Assembly: GCA_004554775.1 (NCBI GenBank)
Contig: SFKI01000026.1
Span: 1 to 22,378, forward strand
Length of the DNA stretch: 22,378 bases
Reading direction: 5' to 3'
Source of the DNA: Subdoligranulum variabile
GTDB taxonomy: Bacteria > Bacillota > Clostridia > Oscillospirales > Ruminococcaceae
The position numbers were made by a program, and so were the translations under genes. This document shows, one piece after another, positions 1 to 7,509 of the stretch (its first letter is position 1; each line of letters begins with the position of its first letter). The notes below the pieces were generated by a model that was not told the origin of the DNA, made no database searches, and saw only the letters and a list, made by a program, of their open reading frames with translations.

Positions 1-390
1 GCTGTTGCTGGTGCCGGTGACCTGCGCCATCAGCATCTGGTTGAATTCGTGGCGGTATTCGTTCAGACCGTCATCCTTGTCGGGCAGCAGGACGCTGCGC
101 TCGAACTCGGCCTTGTTGATGCGGCGGTTATAAATCGTGATTTTGGCTGATGCGCCGGAGTCGAGAGCATTCAGCAGTTCCGAATAGTCGAGAAACATGG
201 ATGTTTTGTCCTCTTTGCTGGCGATGGCATAGTTGATGTCGGTAAACGACCATGTTTTGGAATACTGGTTGCCGACTTGGAAAATCCCATCCGCAAAGAT
301 ACGGCGGATGGGAATGGCATCCTGTACGCTGCGCGGAATACGGAACTTTTCGCGTTCCATCTTCTGCGCTTTCGACAGGGTTTTAATCAA
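1..390 (-). CDS. VirB4-like conjugative transfer ATPase, N-terminal part (runs off the left edge)
   Basis: Reverse-strand frame open from 390 to the window edge, 130 codons, reading LIKTLSKAQKMEREKFRIPR and then a segment typical of the N-terminal domain of VirB4/TraE ATPases of clostridial ICEs (for example FADGIFQVGNQYSKTWSFTD). These ATPases sit at the cytoplasmic face of the mating pore and power assembly of the type IV secretion channel. The Walker motifs would lie beyond the window. The likely start is TTG at 390, preceded by GAGGAAA; it overlaps the PrgI stop as TTGA, which suggests translational coupling. ATG at 360 is the alternative. The position directly after PrgI is the usual order in this ICE family. 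Assignment rests on the N-terminal signature and the context only. Confidence 0.8.
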   Translation of the reverse strand, partial: MIKTLSKAQKMEREKFRIPRSVQDAIPIRRIFADGIFQVGNQYSKTWSFTDINYAIASKEDKTSMFLDYSELLNALDSGASAKITIYNRRINKAEFERSVLLPDKDDGLNEYRHEFNQMLMAQVTGTSNS

Positions 391-785
391 GCAGTTTCCT
401 CGCTGTCATGGGTGTTTTTCTTCATAGGCAACCCTCTCTTTCGTTTCATGCCCGCACGGATGGCAGGCTTCATGGCTTTGTAGTAATAGCTGTCGGACTT
501 GAACACGAGGCGCTTCGGGCAGAGGATTTCGGACTTGAACCAAGCCCAAAGCACCTGTTCGGCGCTCATGCCGTGATAGGTGAAGAACCCGCAGGCGGCA
601 AAGGGTGCGGCACCCAGAATGCACATCCAGCCAATTTCTTCGGTGCCGACATACGGCTGCAAGGCAAAGTAAATGCCCACCGCTACGCCGACCGCCAGCA
701 CCGAGCAAATAAACTGCCGGGTGTTCAAGCCGAAAAAGATGTTTTCGTGATAGTCGCGGACTTCTTTCGGTATTTTGATTTCGAT
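387..785 (-). CDS. prgI: PrgI-family mating-pore membrane protein (VirB3-like position)
   Basis: A small integral membrane protein of the type IV secretion pore of Gram-positive ICEs, named after PrgI of pCF10. Two hydrophobic segments are visible (ICSVLAVGVAVGIYFAL, and IGWMCILGAAPFAACGFF), followed by a basic cytoplasmic tail. The first ordinary start codon is TTG at 728, which gives 113 residues, but the family's conserved N-terminus (IEIKIPKEVRDYHENIFFGL) is encoded just upstream in the same frame, from 785. No ATG, GTG or TTG occurs between that segment and the upstream in-frame stop. AGAGG sits at ideal distance from CTT (788) or ATC (785), so translation probably begins at a rare start codon, or the start has mutated. 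It lies between VirB6 and VirB4, as is usual. Confidence 0.82.
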   Translation of the reverse strand: MEIKIPKEVRDYHENIFFGLNTRQFICSVLAVGVAVGIYFALQPYVGTEEIGWMCILGAAPFAACGFFTYHGMSAEQVLWAWFKSEILCPKRLVFKSDSYYYKAMKPAIRAGMKRKRGLPMKKNTHDSEETA

Positions 786-799
786 AAGGCAACACCTCT

Positions 800-1544
800 T
801 TACAATCCCATAATTTCTTTGACGATGCGGTCACAGCCCTTGATGGCTCCCACCAGCACCAGCAGGTTAAATGCCAACTCGCCAACATACGTCCACACTG
901 CCGTCACCACAGATGCACCGGTATCCACGGCGGGTGGGCTGGACGAGATGGCGGAGAAAATGATGCAGGACAGTGCAATCACCACGCCCTGCAAACATAC
1001 ACCTGCGTAACCGCGGATGAAGTTTTTGCCCACGCTGCTGGTGGGCTCACCCGCAAAGGTAGACAGCGGTATCGGCGCAATCGCAGCGTACATCCACAGG
1101 CTGAACATTCTGCCGTAGACCGTGAGAATCATGGTAAAAGATAAAACCGTAATCAGCAGCCCGCCGATCAGCGTAACCGCCCACGGTGATGATGGTCGAT
1201 ACCATGCCCTGCACAATGGAGAACACCGCCAGCATCAACTCCAACCCATACGTCACTGCGCCCTTTGCCAGCGCAAAGCGGATAAACAGCTTGAGCGCGT
1301 GTTCAGGCTTTTTGACTTCCACAAAGCTGCCGCAGGTTTTCATCACACCAACAGCAAAAAACAGAACCAGCAGCCCATAGCCGATTGCCTGCAAAGCGCC
1401 GTGGATGCCGGTCATTACGCCCCAGACCTGCCCACCTTTGAAGGTCTGCGGGCTTTCTGTCAGCAGCGACCATATTTCTGCCAGCTTGTCATTCCATGTG
1501 GAGAGCGCGGCGTTTAAGTTGCTGACGATCCATGACTCACCCAC
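800..1544 (-). pseudogene. VirB6/TrbL-like polytopic channel protein, internal deletion and frame change
   Basis: VirB6-like proteins form the inner-membrane part of the conjugation channel. The 5' part runs from GTG at 1544 (start MGESWIVSNLNAALSTWND) with hydrophobic helices such as IGYGLLVLFFAVGVMKTCG. The 3' part, ending at 800, lies in a different frame and carries the typical C-terminal core (WAVTLIGGLLITVLSFTMIL, IAPIPLSTFAGEPTSSVG, and a tail ending RIVKEIMGL). The frames cross near 1165-1205: the first leaves homology after GMVSTI, the second resumes at PWAVTLIGG. Family members have, as I recall them, roughly 30 residues between these points, so this looks like a deletion that also changed frame. 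Read literally it would give two fragments, 1047-1544 and about 800-1216. Neighbours are Maff2 upstream and PrgI downstream. Confidence 0.75.
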
Positions 1545-1577
1545 AGGGCATCACCGCCTTTCCTCTTGGAGCACTCC

Positions 1578-1895
1578 TCACGCGGTAATGAGGTCGAGGA
1601 TTTCTTTGGCGAAGGTAATCACCAGCCCGCCCGCCAGCGTCAGAAAACCTTGGCTGCGCTGGCTGGGGTCGTGGCTTTGCAGCGACAGGCCGACCTGCAC
1701 GATGCCCCAGCCCAGCAGGATAAGACCCACCGCGCGGATCAGCGAAAAGATGAACGTGGAGAGGTTCTCCACGACCACCAGCGGGTCATCTGCGGCGAAC
1801 GCAGGCAAGGCAAAAACAATACCGCACACCATGACGGCGTACAGCATGAACAGGTTGCGAGAAATTTTTACAGCTTTATTATTTTTCAAATTCAT
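1578..1895 (-). CDS. Maff2-family pilin-like membrane protein (VirB2-like)
   Basis: A 105-residue protein with a basic N-terminus, a hydrophobic signal segment (LFMLYAVMVCGIVFALPAFA, cleavage likely after AFA) and two further hydrophobic stretches (FIFSLIRAVGLILLGWGIVQ and LTLAGGLVITFAKEILDLI) separated by a short polar loop, SLQSHDPSQRSQG. This is the pattern of the Maff2 family, which occupies the VirB2/TrbC position in clostridial ICEs; a pilin-like role in the pore is inferred from topology and position. The ATG at 1895 overlaps the VirD4 stop as ATGA and has GGAGGT upstream, so it is probably translationally coupled to VirD4. It appears intact. Confidence 0.82.
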   Translation of the reverse strand: MNLKNNKAVKISRNLFMLYAVMVCGIVFALPAFAADDPLVVVENLSTFIFSLIRAVGLILLGWGIVQVGLSLQSHDPSQRSQGFLTLAGGLVITFAKEILDLITA

Positions 1896-3679
1896 GTAGA
1901 CCTCCGAATTCTTTGTATGGCAGGCTTCATTTCTGCGGGTTCAGCGGGCAGAAAATCGTCCATATCCAGTAGTTCATAATTTTCAGGTGCGCCGGGCAGA
2001 TCGTCCAGCGCATTGTCGGCGGCGGTGTAGTCGTAGGGAGCTGCGCCGCCGTCCTCGGTATAGCGGATGTTCGGGTGCTTCAGCAGGTTATATTTCAGGT
2101 CAACCACCGGGCGTTCCCCTCGGATAAACAAAATGCACTTGCTGTTGTCCAACAGGCGCACCTCGTCCGGAGTCATAAGGTCACGCCCGGATTGCTGGTG
2201 GTTGATGCTGTAACTGCCGCTGCGACCTTTGCTCTGGTTGTAACTGGTGGTGGAGATGGTTTCTTTTCCCAGCAGTTCCGAGACGTATTTGTGTGTCTCT
2301 TTCTCGGTGCCTCCGAGGTAGAGGAACTCATCGCACAAGCCGACCAGCGATTCCCAATCGTCCTTATACATGGCTTTCAGCTGCGCCATGTTCTGCACGA
2401 TGATGGAACAGAAAATGGCACGGGAGCGCATGGTAGCCAACGCCGACAAAAAGGTGTCTTTCGGCAAGGAAATGTTCGCATACTCATCCATCAAGCAATG
2501 TACCGGCACAGGCAAGCGGTCTTTATGCACACGGTCTGCTTGGCGGTACAGCGTCTGGATAAGCTGCGTATAGATCATGCCGACCAGATAATTGAGGGAC
2601 TTGTCCGAGTCCGGGATGCAGCAGAATAGGGCGATTTTGCGCTCGCCCAATTCCTGCAAGTGCAGTTCATCCGTCATGGTCAGCTTGGCGATGGACGGCA
2701 GATTAAATGCCGCCAAACGCACACCCACACTGACAAGGATGGATTTTGCCGTCTTGCCCGCTGCCTGCTTAAAAATACGGTACTGCTTGCAGGCGATGCT
2801 GTCGGGTTCGCGCATTTCCAATCGCTCAAACAAAATGTCCAGCGGGGATTGATAGTTATCATCATCCTCGTGAACTTCGGCCGCCGCAATCATCTCCATG
2901 ACCATCGAGAAGTTTTGTTCTTCGGGTGGGGCCTCGTGCAGCAGATACAGCATAAGGGCTTGAAGCAGGGCTGTTTCGGACTTTTCCCAGAAGGGGTCTG
3001 AGCTTTGAGAGTGCGACGGAGTGGTGTTTTGGATTAGATTGCTGATTAGCGAAAGTACATCCTTATCATCCTGCACATAGACAAAAGGGTTATAACAGAA
3101 TGATGTAGCGGGATTTATAAGGTCAAATACGATAACCTCATAGTCCTTTTGCTTTAATAAATTGCCGGTCTTTCGCAAAATTTCCCCTTTGGGGTCCGTA
3201 ATGACCATAGAACAAGCACACTCCAGCACATTCGGCACACCATAGGTTCTCGTCTTGCCAGCGCCGGAGCCACCGACAATCAGGATATTGGTGTTGTGTT
3301 TGTGTTTATACCCATCAATTCCAATATGGAAATGCTGTGTCAGTAGCAGATTCGGCCCGCGTCTGTCCATGTAGAATTTATTCAGCCGAAACACATCACC
3401 CCAGGCCGCCGAGCCATGCTCCGCGCCGGGGCGGGTGTTCTTCTGATCCGTCACGGCCACGATAACCGCTACCGCATAAACCACCGTAAACACCAGCAAA
3501 AAGCGCGGGCTGTCGCCGACCCACGCCAACGCAAACGGCTCTGCCAGTGCGCTGTTCAGCGCATCCAGCAGAGCCGTTATTTTCATACCCGGCTGCCAGC
3601 GGTAAGCCACCGCCAGCGCCGCCCACCATACAACAGGCAGCGGCAGCAGCCATACCCACCAGGGATTCTTTCTTCCCAG
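1892..3679 (-). CDS. VirD4/TraG-type conjugation coupling protein
   Basis: The ATPase that brings the relaxase-DNA complex to the secretion channel. Numbered from the first ordinary start (GTG at 3610), the Walker A motif GGSGAGKT is at about 113-120, ITDPKGE at about 137-143, and Walker B CLMDEYAN at about 372-379. The C-terminal RecA-like core includes CILFIRGERPVVDLKYNLLK. A GTG start at 3610 would remove half of the first membrane helix: the same frame upstream encodes GRKNPWWVWLLPLPVVWWAA, a good first transmembrane segment, with AGGAAAGG placed for a start at ACG (3682) or CTG (3679). I therefore extend it to CTG 3679. A second helix is FLLVFTVVYAVAVIVAV. It overlaps Maff2 at its end by ATGA and follows the DUF4240 gene with almost no gap. 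Confidence 0.92.
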   Translation of the reverse strand: MGRKNPWWVWLLPLPVVWWAALAVAYRWQPGMKITALLDALNSALAEPFALAWVGDSPRFLLVFTVVYAVAVIVAVTDQKNTRPGAEHGSAAWGDVFRLNKFYMDRRGPNLLLTQHFHIGIDGYKHKHNTNILIVGGSGAGKTRTYGVPNVLECACSMVITDPKGEILRKTGNLLKQKDYEVIVFDLINPATSFCYNPFVYVQDDKDVLSLISNLIQNTTPSHSQSSDPFWEKSETALLQALMLYLLHEAPPEEQNFSMVMEMIAAAEVHEDDDNYQSPLDILFERLEMREPDSIACKQYRIFKQAAGKTAKSILVSVGVRLAAFNLPSIAKLTMTDELHLQELGERKIALFCCIPDSDKSLNYLVGMIYTQLIQTLYRQADRVHKDRLPVPVHCLMDEYANISLPKDTFLSALATMRSRAIFCSIIVQNMAQLKAMYKDDWESLVGLCDEFLYLGGTEKETHKYVSELLGKETISTTSYNQSKGRSGSYSINHQQSGRDLMTPDEVRLLDNSKCILFIRGERPVVDLKYNLLKHPNIRYTEDGGAAPYDYTAADNALDDLPGAPENYELLDMDDFLPAEPAEMKPAIQRIRRST

Positions 3680-3685
3680 CGTGTT

Positions 3686-4903
3686 TTACCTTTCCTCGCC
3701 GTGGTAACGCGGGTGTTTTATCCGGTCGGTATCCCATGCCTGACGTTTGGCTAACAATTCGGGAAGAGCATCAGCAATATCCCGTGCCAACTGATTCGGC
3801 TCGATTCGCGGCAGATCTGCCAGCGCTTTCGCCTTTGTCAGTGGTTTCGGGGCGTTTTCGGAATAAAACCTACCGTAGCAGTATTCCAATTTGCTCTCTT
3901 TAATGTAGTGCTTTACCTCCGTCCGAAGCACCTGCCGTTCCCAATCGGCATCTGGCAGGCGGTAAGGCATGAGTAGTTCCAGCATGATTTGTTCATTCAG
4001 TGCACCCGGCGTTTGCAGCAGTTCTGGATACTTACGCCGTAGGCTTTTGGCGATGCCCTCTGTCTGAAAATAGGTTTGCAGCACTTGTCCGGCAAAGGCG
4101 TTTCCCATAATGCGGGGACAGATCATCCATTCGGCGTCATTGAAAGGGATGGTAAGCGCTGCCAGACTATCCGGGGCAACCATTGCCTGCTGGTAGGTAG
4201 ATTGACCCTGCATGATCAGCCAATCCCGAAAATCCGAGAAGCGGTCATCGGAGCAGCCTCCATTAATGATACAGGCAGCCGCGTACAATTTCGTGTTGGC
4301 AGCTTCATCCTTGTAATCTTGCCAGAGACAATCGAAGGCGAGGATATTCTTCTGCGGCAGCCGAATCAGCTCCCTGTACAAGCCTTCTGCAACCGAGCGT
4401 CCATCCTGCACAGATACCTTGGCTCGGACATTGTCGATGATTTTCCAAAACTCATCTTTGGACATGAGTCCTTTTTCCTGCCAGTTTTTCTCTTTCACGA
4501 TGTCGGTAAGCGGCTTACCGTAAACCGTGCGGCACTGCTCCTCCAGCCTGGCAAGGATGAGTTTCTGCTGGCGCTCATCCAAGGGCACACGCAGGTGGAA
4601 ATCTCCGTCCAGGGTCGAATGGTTGTCGTACTCAATGTCCAAATCCAGCGTGGATGCATCTCCGATGCACCATTCAGCAGTCAGATATATATCGTCACTG
4701 CTGGTGTCCTTGCAGACATCCAAACCGAACGCTTTGTTCGCATCAAACGTGATGGGAATATAGGCAGCGATGTCATCTTCGTCAATTTCCAATTCATCAC
4801 TTTTGTCGAGTTGGAACGTCAAAAATTCTGCTTCATTGAGAATTGGCAGTTCTTTCTTGGCTGCCAACTGCTTGACTCTATCGATATGTTCATTCTCTGT
4901 CAT
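3686..4903 (-). CDS. DUF4240-domain protein of the transfer operon
   Basis: A 405-residue soluble protein. Its middle part, from MSKDEFWKIIDNVRAKV through AAACIINGGCSDDRFSDFRD to WLIMQGQSTYQQAM, matches the DUF4240 pattern (roughly residues 147-250), whose function is not established. The acidic N-terminal part (about 1-140) contains a segment around VPLDERQQKLILARLEE that loosely resembles the N-terminal domains of the two paralogues at 11.6-13.5 kb. The C-terminus is rich in charged helices (LARDIADALPELLAKRQAWD). ATG at 4903 is chosen because GGGAGG lies 8 nt upstream; an upstream TTG at 4924 lies inside the preceding gene and lacks such a site. It sits between a small unknown protein and VirD4. 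A conjugation accessory role is inferred only from this position. Confidence 0.72.
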   Translation of the reverse strand: MTENEHIDRVKQLAAKKELPILNEAEFLTFQLDKSDELEIDEDDIAAYIPITFDANKAFGLDVCKDTSSDDIYLTAEWCIGDASTLDLDIEYDNHSTLDGDFHLRVPLDERQQKLILARLEEQCRTVYGKPLTDIVKEKNWQEKGLMSKDEFWKIIDNVRAKVSVQDGRSVAEGLYRELIRLPQKNILAFDCLWQDYKDEAANTKLYAAACIINGGCSDDRFSDFRDWLIMQGQSTYQQAMVAPDSLAALTIPFNDAEWMICPRIMGNAFAGQVLQTYFQTEGIAKSLRRKYPELLQTPGALNEQIMLELLMPYRLPDADWERQVLRTEVKHYIKESKLEYCYGRFYSENAPKPLTKAKALADLPRIEPNQLARDIADALPELLAKRQAWDTDRIKHPRYHGEER

Positions 4904-4907
4904 GGCT

Positions 4908-5219
4908 TCAACCTCCCAAGACAAATAACGGCGTGTGTGCGTGGATCAGCCGATTCAGTGCATCATCCACCGCATCGGTATAACCGCCCTCGGCCAAGCG
5001 CTGGGTGCGCAGCTGGTTGAGGGCGCTTTTCGCCAGTTGGTATTCGGCAGTGGTCAGTGTCAGTTTTCCGCCTGCGGGCAGATCGTTGACCCGCAAGATG
5101 AGCTGGCTGGTGGCATCGGTGCTACCGCCGCCCGCGCGCTGGTGGTAGTAAACTGCACCCAATGCCCGGAGCAGGATGCTTTTATTCGCACGGTTGAGTT
5201 TCACTTTACGTTCTGTCAT
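4908..5219 (-). CDS. Small conserved ICE protein of unknown function
   Basis: A 103-residue protein starting MTERKVKLNRANKSILLRAL. ATG 5219 is preceded by AGGAGGT about 11 nt upstream, which favours it over more upstream starts that would add an unlikely Cys/Trp-rich leader. It has a basic N-terminus, a Gly/Ser loop (RAGGGSTDATS), a strand-like stretch SQLILRVNDLPAGGKLTLTT and a helical C-terminal half (EYQLAKSALNQLRTQRLAEG). I see no signal peptide, membrane segment or known motif. It ends at 4908, five bases before the DUF4240 start, so the two are almost certainly co-translated. I do not recognise the family. Confidence 0.6.
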   Translation of the reverse strand: MTERKVKLNRANKSILLRALGAVYYHQRAGGGSTDATSQLILRVNDLPAGGKLTLTTAEYQLAKSALNQLRTQRLAEGGYTDAVDDALNRLIHAHTPLFVLGG

Positions 5220-5300
5220 TGTTTTTTTTACCTCCTGCCGCCAACATACCACAAGAACGGCCCAATAGCTATCTGCCAATTGAAAACAAAAGGAAAACAA

Positions 5301-6212
5301 TCAGCCGCGCTCCTGCTGGCGGGTTTGCTTCTTAGCGGGAACGGCAACGTCATATTCTGCGGCAGGCGCTTCGCGGGTCTGCGCGGCCAGTGCGCGGTCC
5401 AACCGCCTCAGAAGCCCGCCGCCAACGGCGTTTACATCGGACAAAAATCCTTTCTGCTGTTCTGCGTCCAGCTTGCCGTACAACGCAACCACGCGGTCAA
5501 AGTTGAATGCAGCCGTGTCCAGGCCGTACCGATGTGCGACCATGTACGCGGCGCAGTAGCTGGGCGCGGCGTAGGCTTGGCGGTTATAGGTATAATCTTT
5601 GTGGAAGTCAGCCTGTGCACATTCCCGGATAATGGCACACAGCGTTGTTCCCGTATCCATGCCATTGCGAACGTAGATGGTTCGCGCTTTGGGAACATAT
5701 TGCGCTTGGATACCATCCGGCAGGCTGTCGGAGATTTGAATCGGTACCGGGCTGCTCTCGATGGCGGCGGCAATCAATTCTTCCACCTCGTAGTGGGCAG
5801 GCGGTGCCACAGGTCTGCCGCGTGTCTGCGTGATGTCAAAGACTTTGCCGACATTGTACCCGGATGCCTTGCAGCCATTATTCTCGTACACCTGCCCGAT
5901 GATGGCGGTATAGCCTTCCTCGCCGGTACGGATATGCCGCCCGGCGTCCTTCCACTGCTGGAATGTGCGGGCATCCGTGATGTCGGCGTTCTGGCCGGAG
6001 AGCAGCAGTTGGTTGGGCAGTGAGCCCCGGCATTGCAACATAAAGGCGAGGAATCCCTGCAAGGTCGGGCCATCTGCCAACACCTCGCCCATGCGGATAT
6101 CCACCTGTGCCCAAACAGCATCGCGCTCGGCTTTCTTCATGGCAGCGTATTCTTCCTTGGAATACTGCGGTTCAGGCGGCGCAGTTTTGTTGATATATTT
6201 GTTCAAGTCCAT
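5301..6212 (-). CDS. ArdC-like protein with a degenerate metallopeptidase-like domain
   Basis: A 303-residue protein. Residues about 35-160 resemble the ArdC N-terminal ssDNA-binding domain: a helical start, then FLAFMLQCRGSLPNQLLLSG, ARTFQQWKDAGRHIRTGEEG and YTAIIGQVYE, matching the usual pattern of selecting residues followed by a W-x-x-x-G-x-x-[IV]-xx-GE[KE]G motif. The C-terminal part (about 170-260) has the layout of the ArdC/ImmA-type zinc peptidase, but at the expected HExxH it reads RECAQ in CAIIRECAQADFH, so the zinc ligands are missing. ArdC proteins protect incoming single-stranded plasmid DNA from restriction, and a similar role is plausible. It lies between PcfB (its ATG follows the PcfB stop directly) and the small unknown protein. 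The family assignment is by pattern, not by search. Confidence 0.62.
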   Translation of the reverse strand: MDLNKYINKTAPPEPQYSKEEYAAMKKAERDAVWAQVDIRMGEVLADGPTLQGFLAFMLQCRGSLPNQLLLSGQNADITDARTFQQWKDAGRHIRTGEEGYTAIIGQVYENNGCKASGYNVGKVFDITQTRGRPVAPPAHYEVEELIAAAIESSPVPIQISDSLPDGIQAQYVPKARTIYVRNGMDTGTTLCAIIRECAQADFHKDYTYNRQAYAAPSYCAAYMVAHRYGLDTAAFNFDRVVALYGKLDAEQQKGFLSDVNAVGGGLLRRLDRALAAQTREAPAAEYDVAVPAKKQTRQQERG

Positions 6213-6956
6213 TTACAATACCTTGTCCTTTCGGTTGATTTTGACCGGCATCCTCGGCAGGCGGACCTGCTGGCTGTCCGTTTTGGTTTTCAGGTAAGCG
6301 GTAATGTCGGCCAGTTCCTTGCGGACGCTGGGGCGTTCACCCTTCGCCCGAAGCTGATCGGCGTGCGGCGAGGGAGAGTTTGGCAAAGACTTGCTGCTGT
6401 CGGAGGAAGGCCCGGACAGAAGTTCTTCCCGATCCGAGCCCTGCGGAAAACCCAGGTTGAACAGTTCTTCTCCCTCTCCGACCTCAAAGTCTACCGCGCC
6501 TGTCTCGGTCTGGACACGTTCTGTCTCCGGGGTGTTTTCTGCTCGTTCCTGCTGCACATCTTCCAGAAGTTCTGCCGTGCCGGTGTCCACAGTATCCAGC
6601 TGTAATTTATCAATGATGCGGTTGGCCTTGGAGGAATCTTCCTCTAAAATGGCAATCTCGATATGTTCCGGGTCGGTGCGGTCACGGATTGGGCAGAACA
6701 GCAGACCGTGGGATTTTGCCGCGCGGGCAAAGGCGTGCATATCGTACTTGTCCACCGTGAAAAACTTCAGCGGTTTCTGCTCGCGCAAAAGGCGGATGAG
6801 CTTGGTCCGGCCGTGGGTCTTTTTGCTGTCATGCAGCACCGCCTGTGCAAAGATGACAAAATTCTTGGCCGCCATGCCGGAGATTCGCAGGGCAAATTCC
6901 GCGCCCTCCAGTGAGTAGCGGACGACCTGGTCTGCTGGTTCAGAACCGTAATTCAT
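6213..6956 (-). CDS. pcfB: PcfB-family protein (DUF3801), relaxosome/coupling accessory
   Basis: A 247-residue protein whose N-terminal 130 residues match the PcfB/DUF3801 pattern: SLEGAEFALRISGMAAKNFV, then KTHGRTKLIRLLREQKPLKF, YDMHAFARAAKSHGLLFCPI and IEIAILEEDSSKANRII. The remaining half is a low-complexity acidic and Ser/Pro-rich tail ending in a basic segment (LPRMPVKINRKDKVL). PcfB of pCF10 works with the coupling protein PcfC and the relaxase at the start of transfer; that role is transferred by family. ATG 6956 overlaps the DUF4314 stop as ATGA, so the two are translationally coupled. It appears complete. Confidence 0.85.
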   Translation of the reverse strand: MNYGSEPADQVVRYSLEGAEFALRISGMAAKNFVIFAQAVLHDSKKTHGRTKLIRLLREQKPLKFFTVDKYDMHAFARAAKSHGLLFCPIRDRTDPEHIEIAILEEDSSKANRIIDKLQLDTVDTGTAELLEDVQQERAENTPETERVQTETGAVDFEVGEGEELFNLGFPQGSDREELLSGPSSDSSKSLPNSPSPHADQLRAKGERPSVRKELADITAYLKTKTDSQQVRLPRMPVKINRKDKVL

Positions 6957-7204
6957 CTGGCATCACCAGCCTTTTCTTTGGGCGCAGGCAAGCGGCTGAA
7001 CGAATCCACACCGGGGATAAGTGCGAGGCCGCGCCCGCAATCCCACTGCACATGGATTTGTCCGGCATCATCGATAAACTCCACCGTGCCCATAGATCCG
7101 GGAGGCACAGCCATCTCATCTTCCATGCAGCTAAGTTGCAGCCGGGTGCCGGGCGGATACTTGCTGCGCAGGTGTTCGATATATTCTTTGTTGGGATAAG
7201 GCAT
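6953..7204 (-). CDS. DUF4314 protein, first gene of the transfer operon
   Basis: An 83-residue protein with the DUF4314 pattern: YPPGTRLQLSCMEDEMAVPP, then GSMGTVEFIDDAGQIHVQWD and CGRGLALIPGVDSFSRL. The fold is likely an SH3-like small barrel. The molecular role is unknown, but these small proteins are common in clostridial ICEs next to PcfB. The start ATG at 7204 has a perfect AAAGGAGGT about six bases upstream. It is the first gene of the leftward operon, and the 60 bases before it hold an inverted repeat shared with the divergent RNA promoter, so the two directions may be co-regulated. Confidence 0.82.
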   Translation of the reverse strand: MPYPNKEYIEHLRSKYPPGTRLQLSCMEDEMAVPPGSMGTVEFIDDAGQIHVQWDCGRGLALIPGVDSFSRLPAPKEKAGDAR

Positions 7205-7242
7205 AAGCAGACCTCCTTTAAAATGTTCATAAAGATTTTAGA

Positions 7243-7285
7243 ATGCGATTCACAATAAACATTGATTTTTTTCGTGAAATCGCAT
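7243..7285. promoter_or_regulatory. Inverted repeat spanning the divergent promoter region (possible operator)
   Basis: ATGCGATTCAC at 7243-7253 and GTGAAATCGCAT at 7274-7285 are inverted copies; ATGCGATT-CAC pairs with ATGCGATTTCAC with a single-base bulge. The arms flank and partly cover the -35 and the upstream edge of the -10 of the plus-strand RNA promoter, and lie upstream of the leftward transfer operon that starts at 7204. This is a plausible binding site for a repressor controlling both directions. No regulator gene is adjacent, so the protein is unknown. Confidence 0.45.
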
Positions 7286-7290
7286 ATAAT
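7263..7290 (+). promoter_or_regulatory. Sigma-70-type promoter for the structured RNA
   Basis: TTGATT at 7263-7268 and a consensus TATAAT at 7285-7290 are separated by 16 bases. Transcription would begin near 7297, exactly where the first hairpin of the RNA (GAACC-AAAAA-GGTTC) begins. Confidence 0.6.
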
Positions 7291-7370
7291 AATATTGAAC
7301 CAAAAAGGTTCCGTGTAGCGGCACGTATAAGCTGTACTGCGCTTGGGCAGGGTAATTACCAAGACGCTTC

Positions 7371-7391
7371 GATGCTCGGAAGGGCATCACG
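7371..7391 (+). repeat. Repeat copy 1: GNRA-tetraloop hairpin
   Basis: A 21-base unit, identical to 7450-7470, that folds as a 7-bp stem (with one G-T pair) closed by the tetraloop GGAA. The copies are 79 bases apart. Such loops often dock into receptors or are protein-binding sites. Confidence 0.8.
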
Positions 7392-7449
7392 CCCGCACCG
7401 GGGAGATAAGGTGAGTCCGCGCCGGGGACTTAATATTCCGGCGACTCAC

Positions 7450-7470
7450 GATGCTCGGAAGGGCATCACG
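7450..7470 (+). repeat. Repeat copy 2: GNRA-tetraloop hairpin
   Basis: The exact second copy of the 21-base hairpin at 7371-7391. It follows immediately on the 3' strand of the long stem ending at 7449, so the two helices could stack coaxially. Confidence 0.8.
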
Positions 7471-7509
7471 GCTGACAGCCAGCATAAAACCGCTACTTTT
7501 GAATGTTAG

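Noticed and set aside
3547..3903. Plus-strand frames opposite the start of virD4
   Set aside because: They have no ribosome site or domain and overlap the membrane helix of VirD4 and the end of the DUF4240 gene.
4935..6023. Long plus-strand open frame opposite the ArdC-like gene
   Set aside because: It overlaps two minus-strand genes with good starts and domain matches. The translation shows no family pattern.
7371..7470. Possible CRISPR array from the two identical 21-base repeats
   Set aside because: There are only two copies, the spacing of 58 bases is filled by a long structured stem, and no cas gene is present.
7243..7509. 88-codon plus-strand open frame across the structured RNA
   Set aside because: It starts upstream of the promoter -10, has no ribosome site, and its bases are better explained by stems and exact hairpin repeats ended by a terminator.
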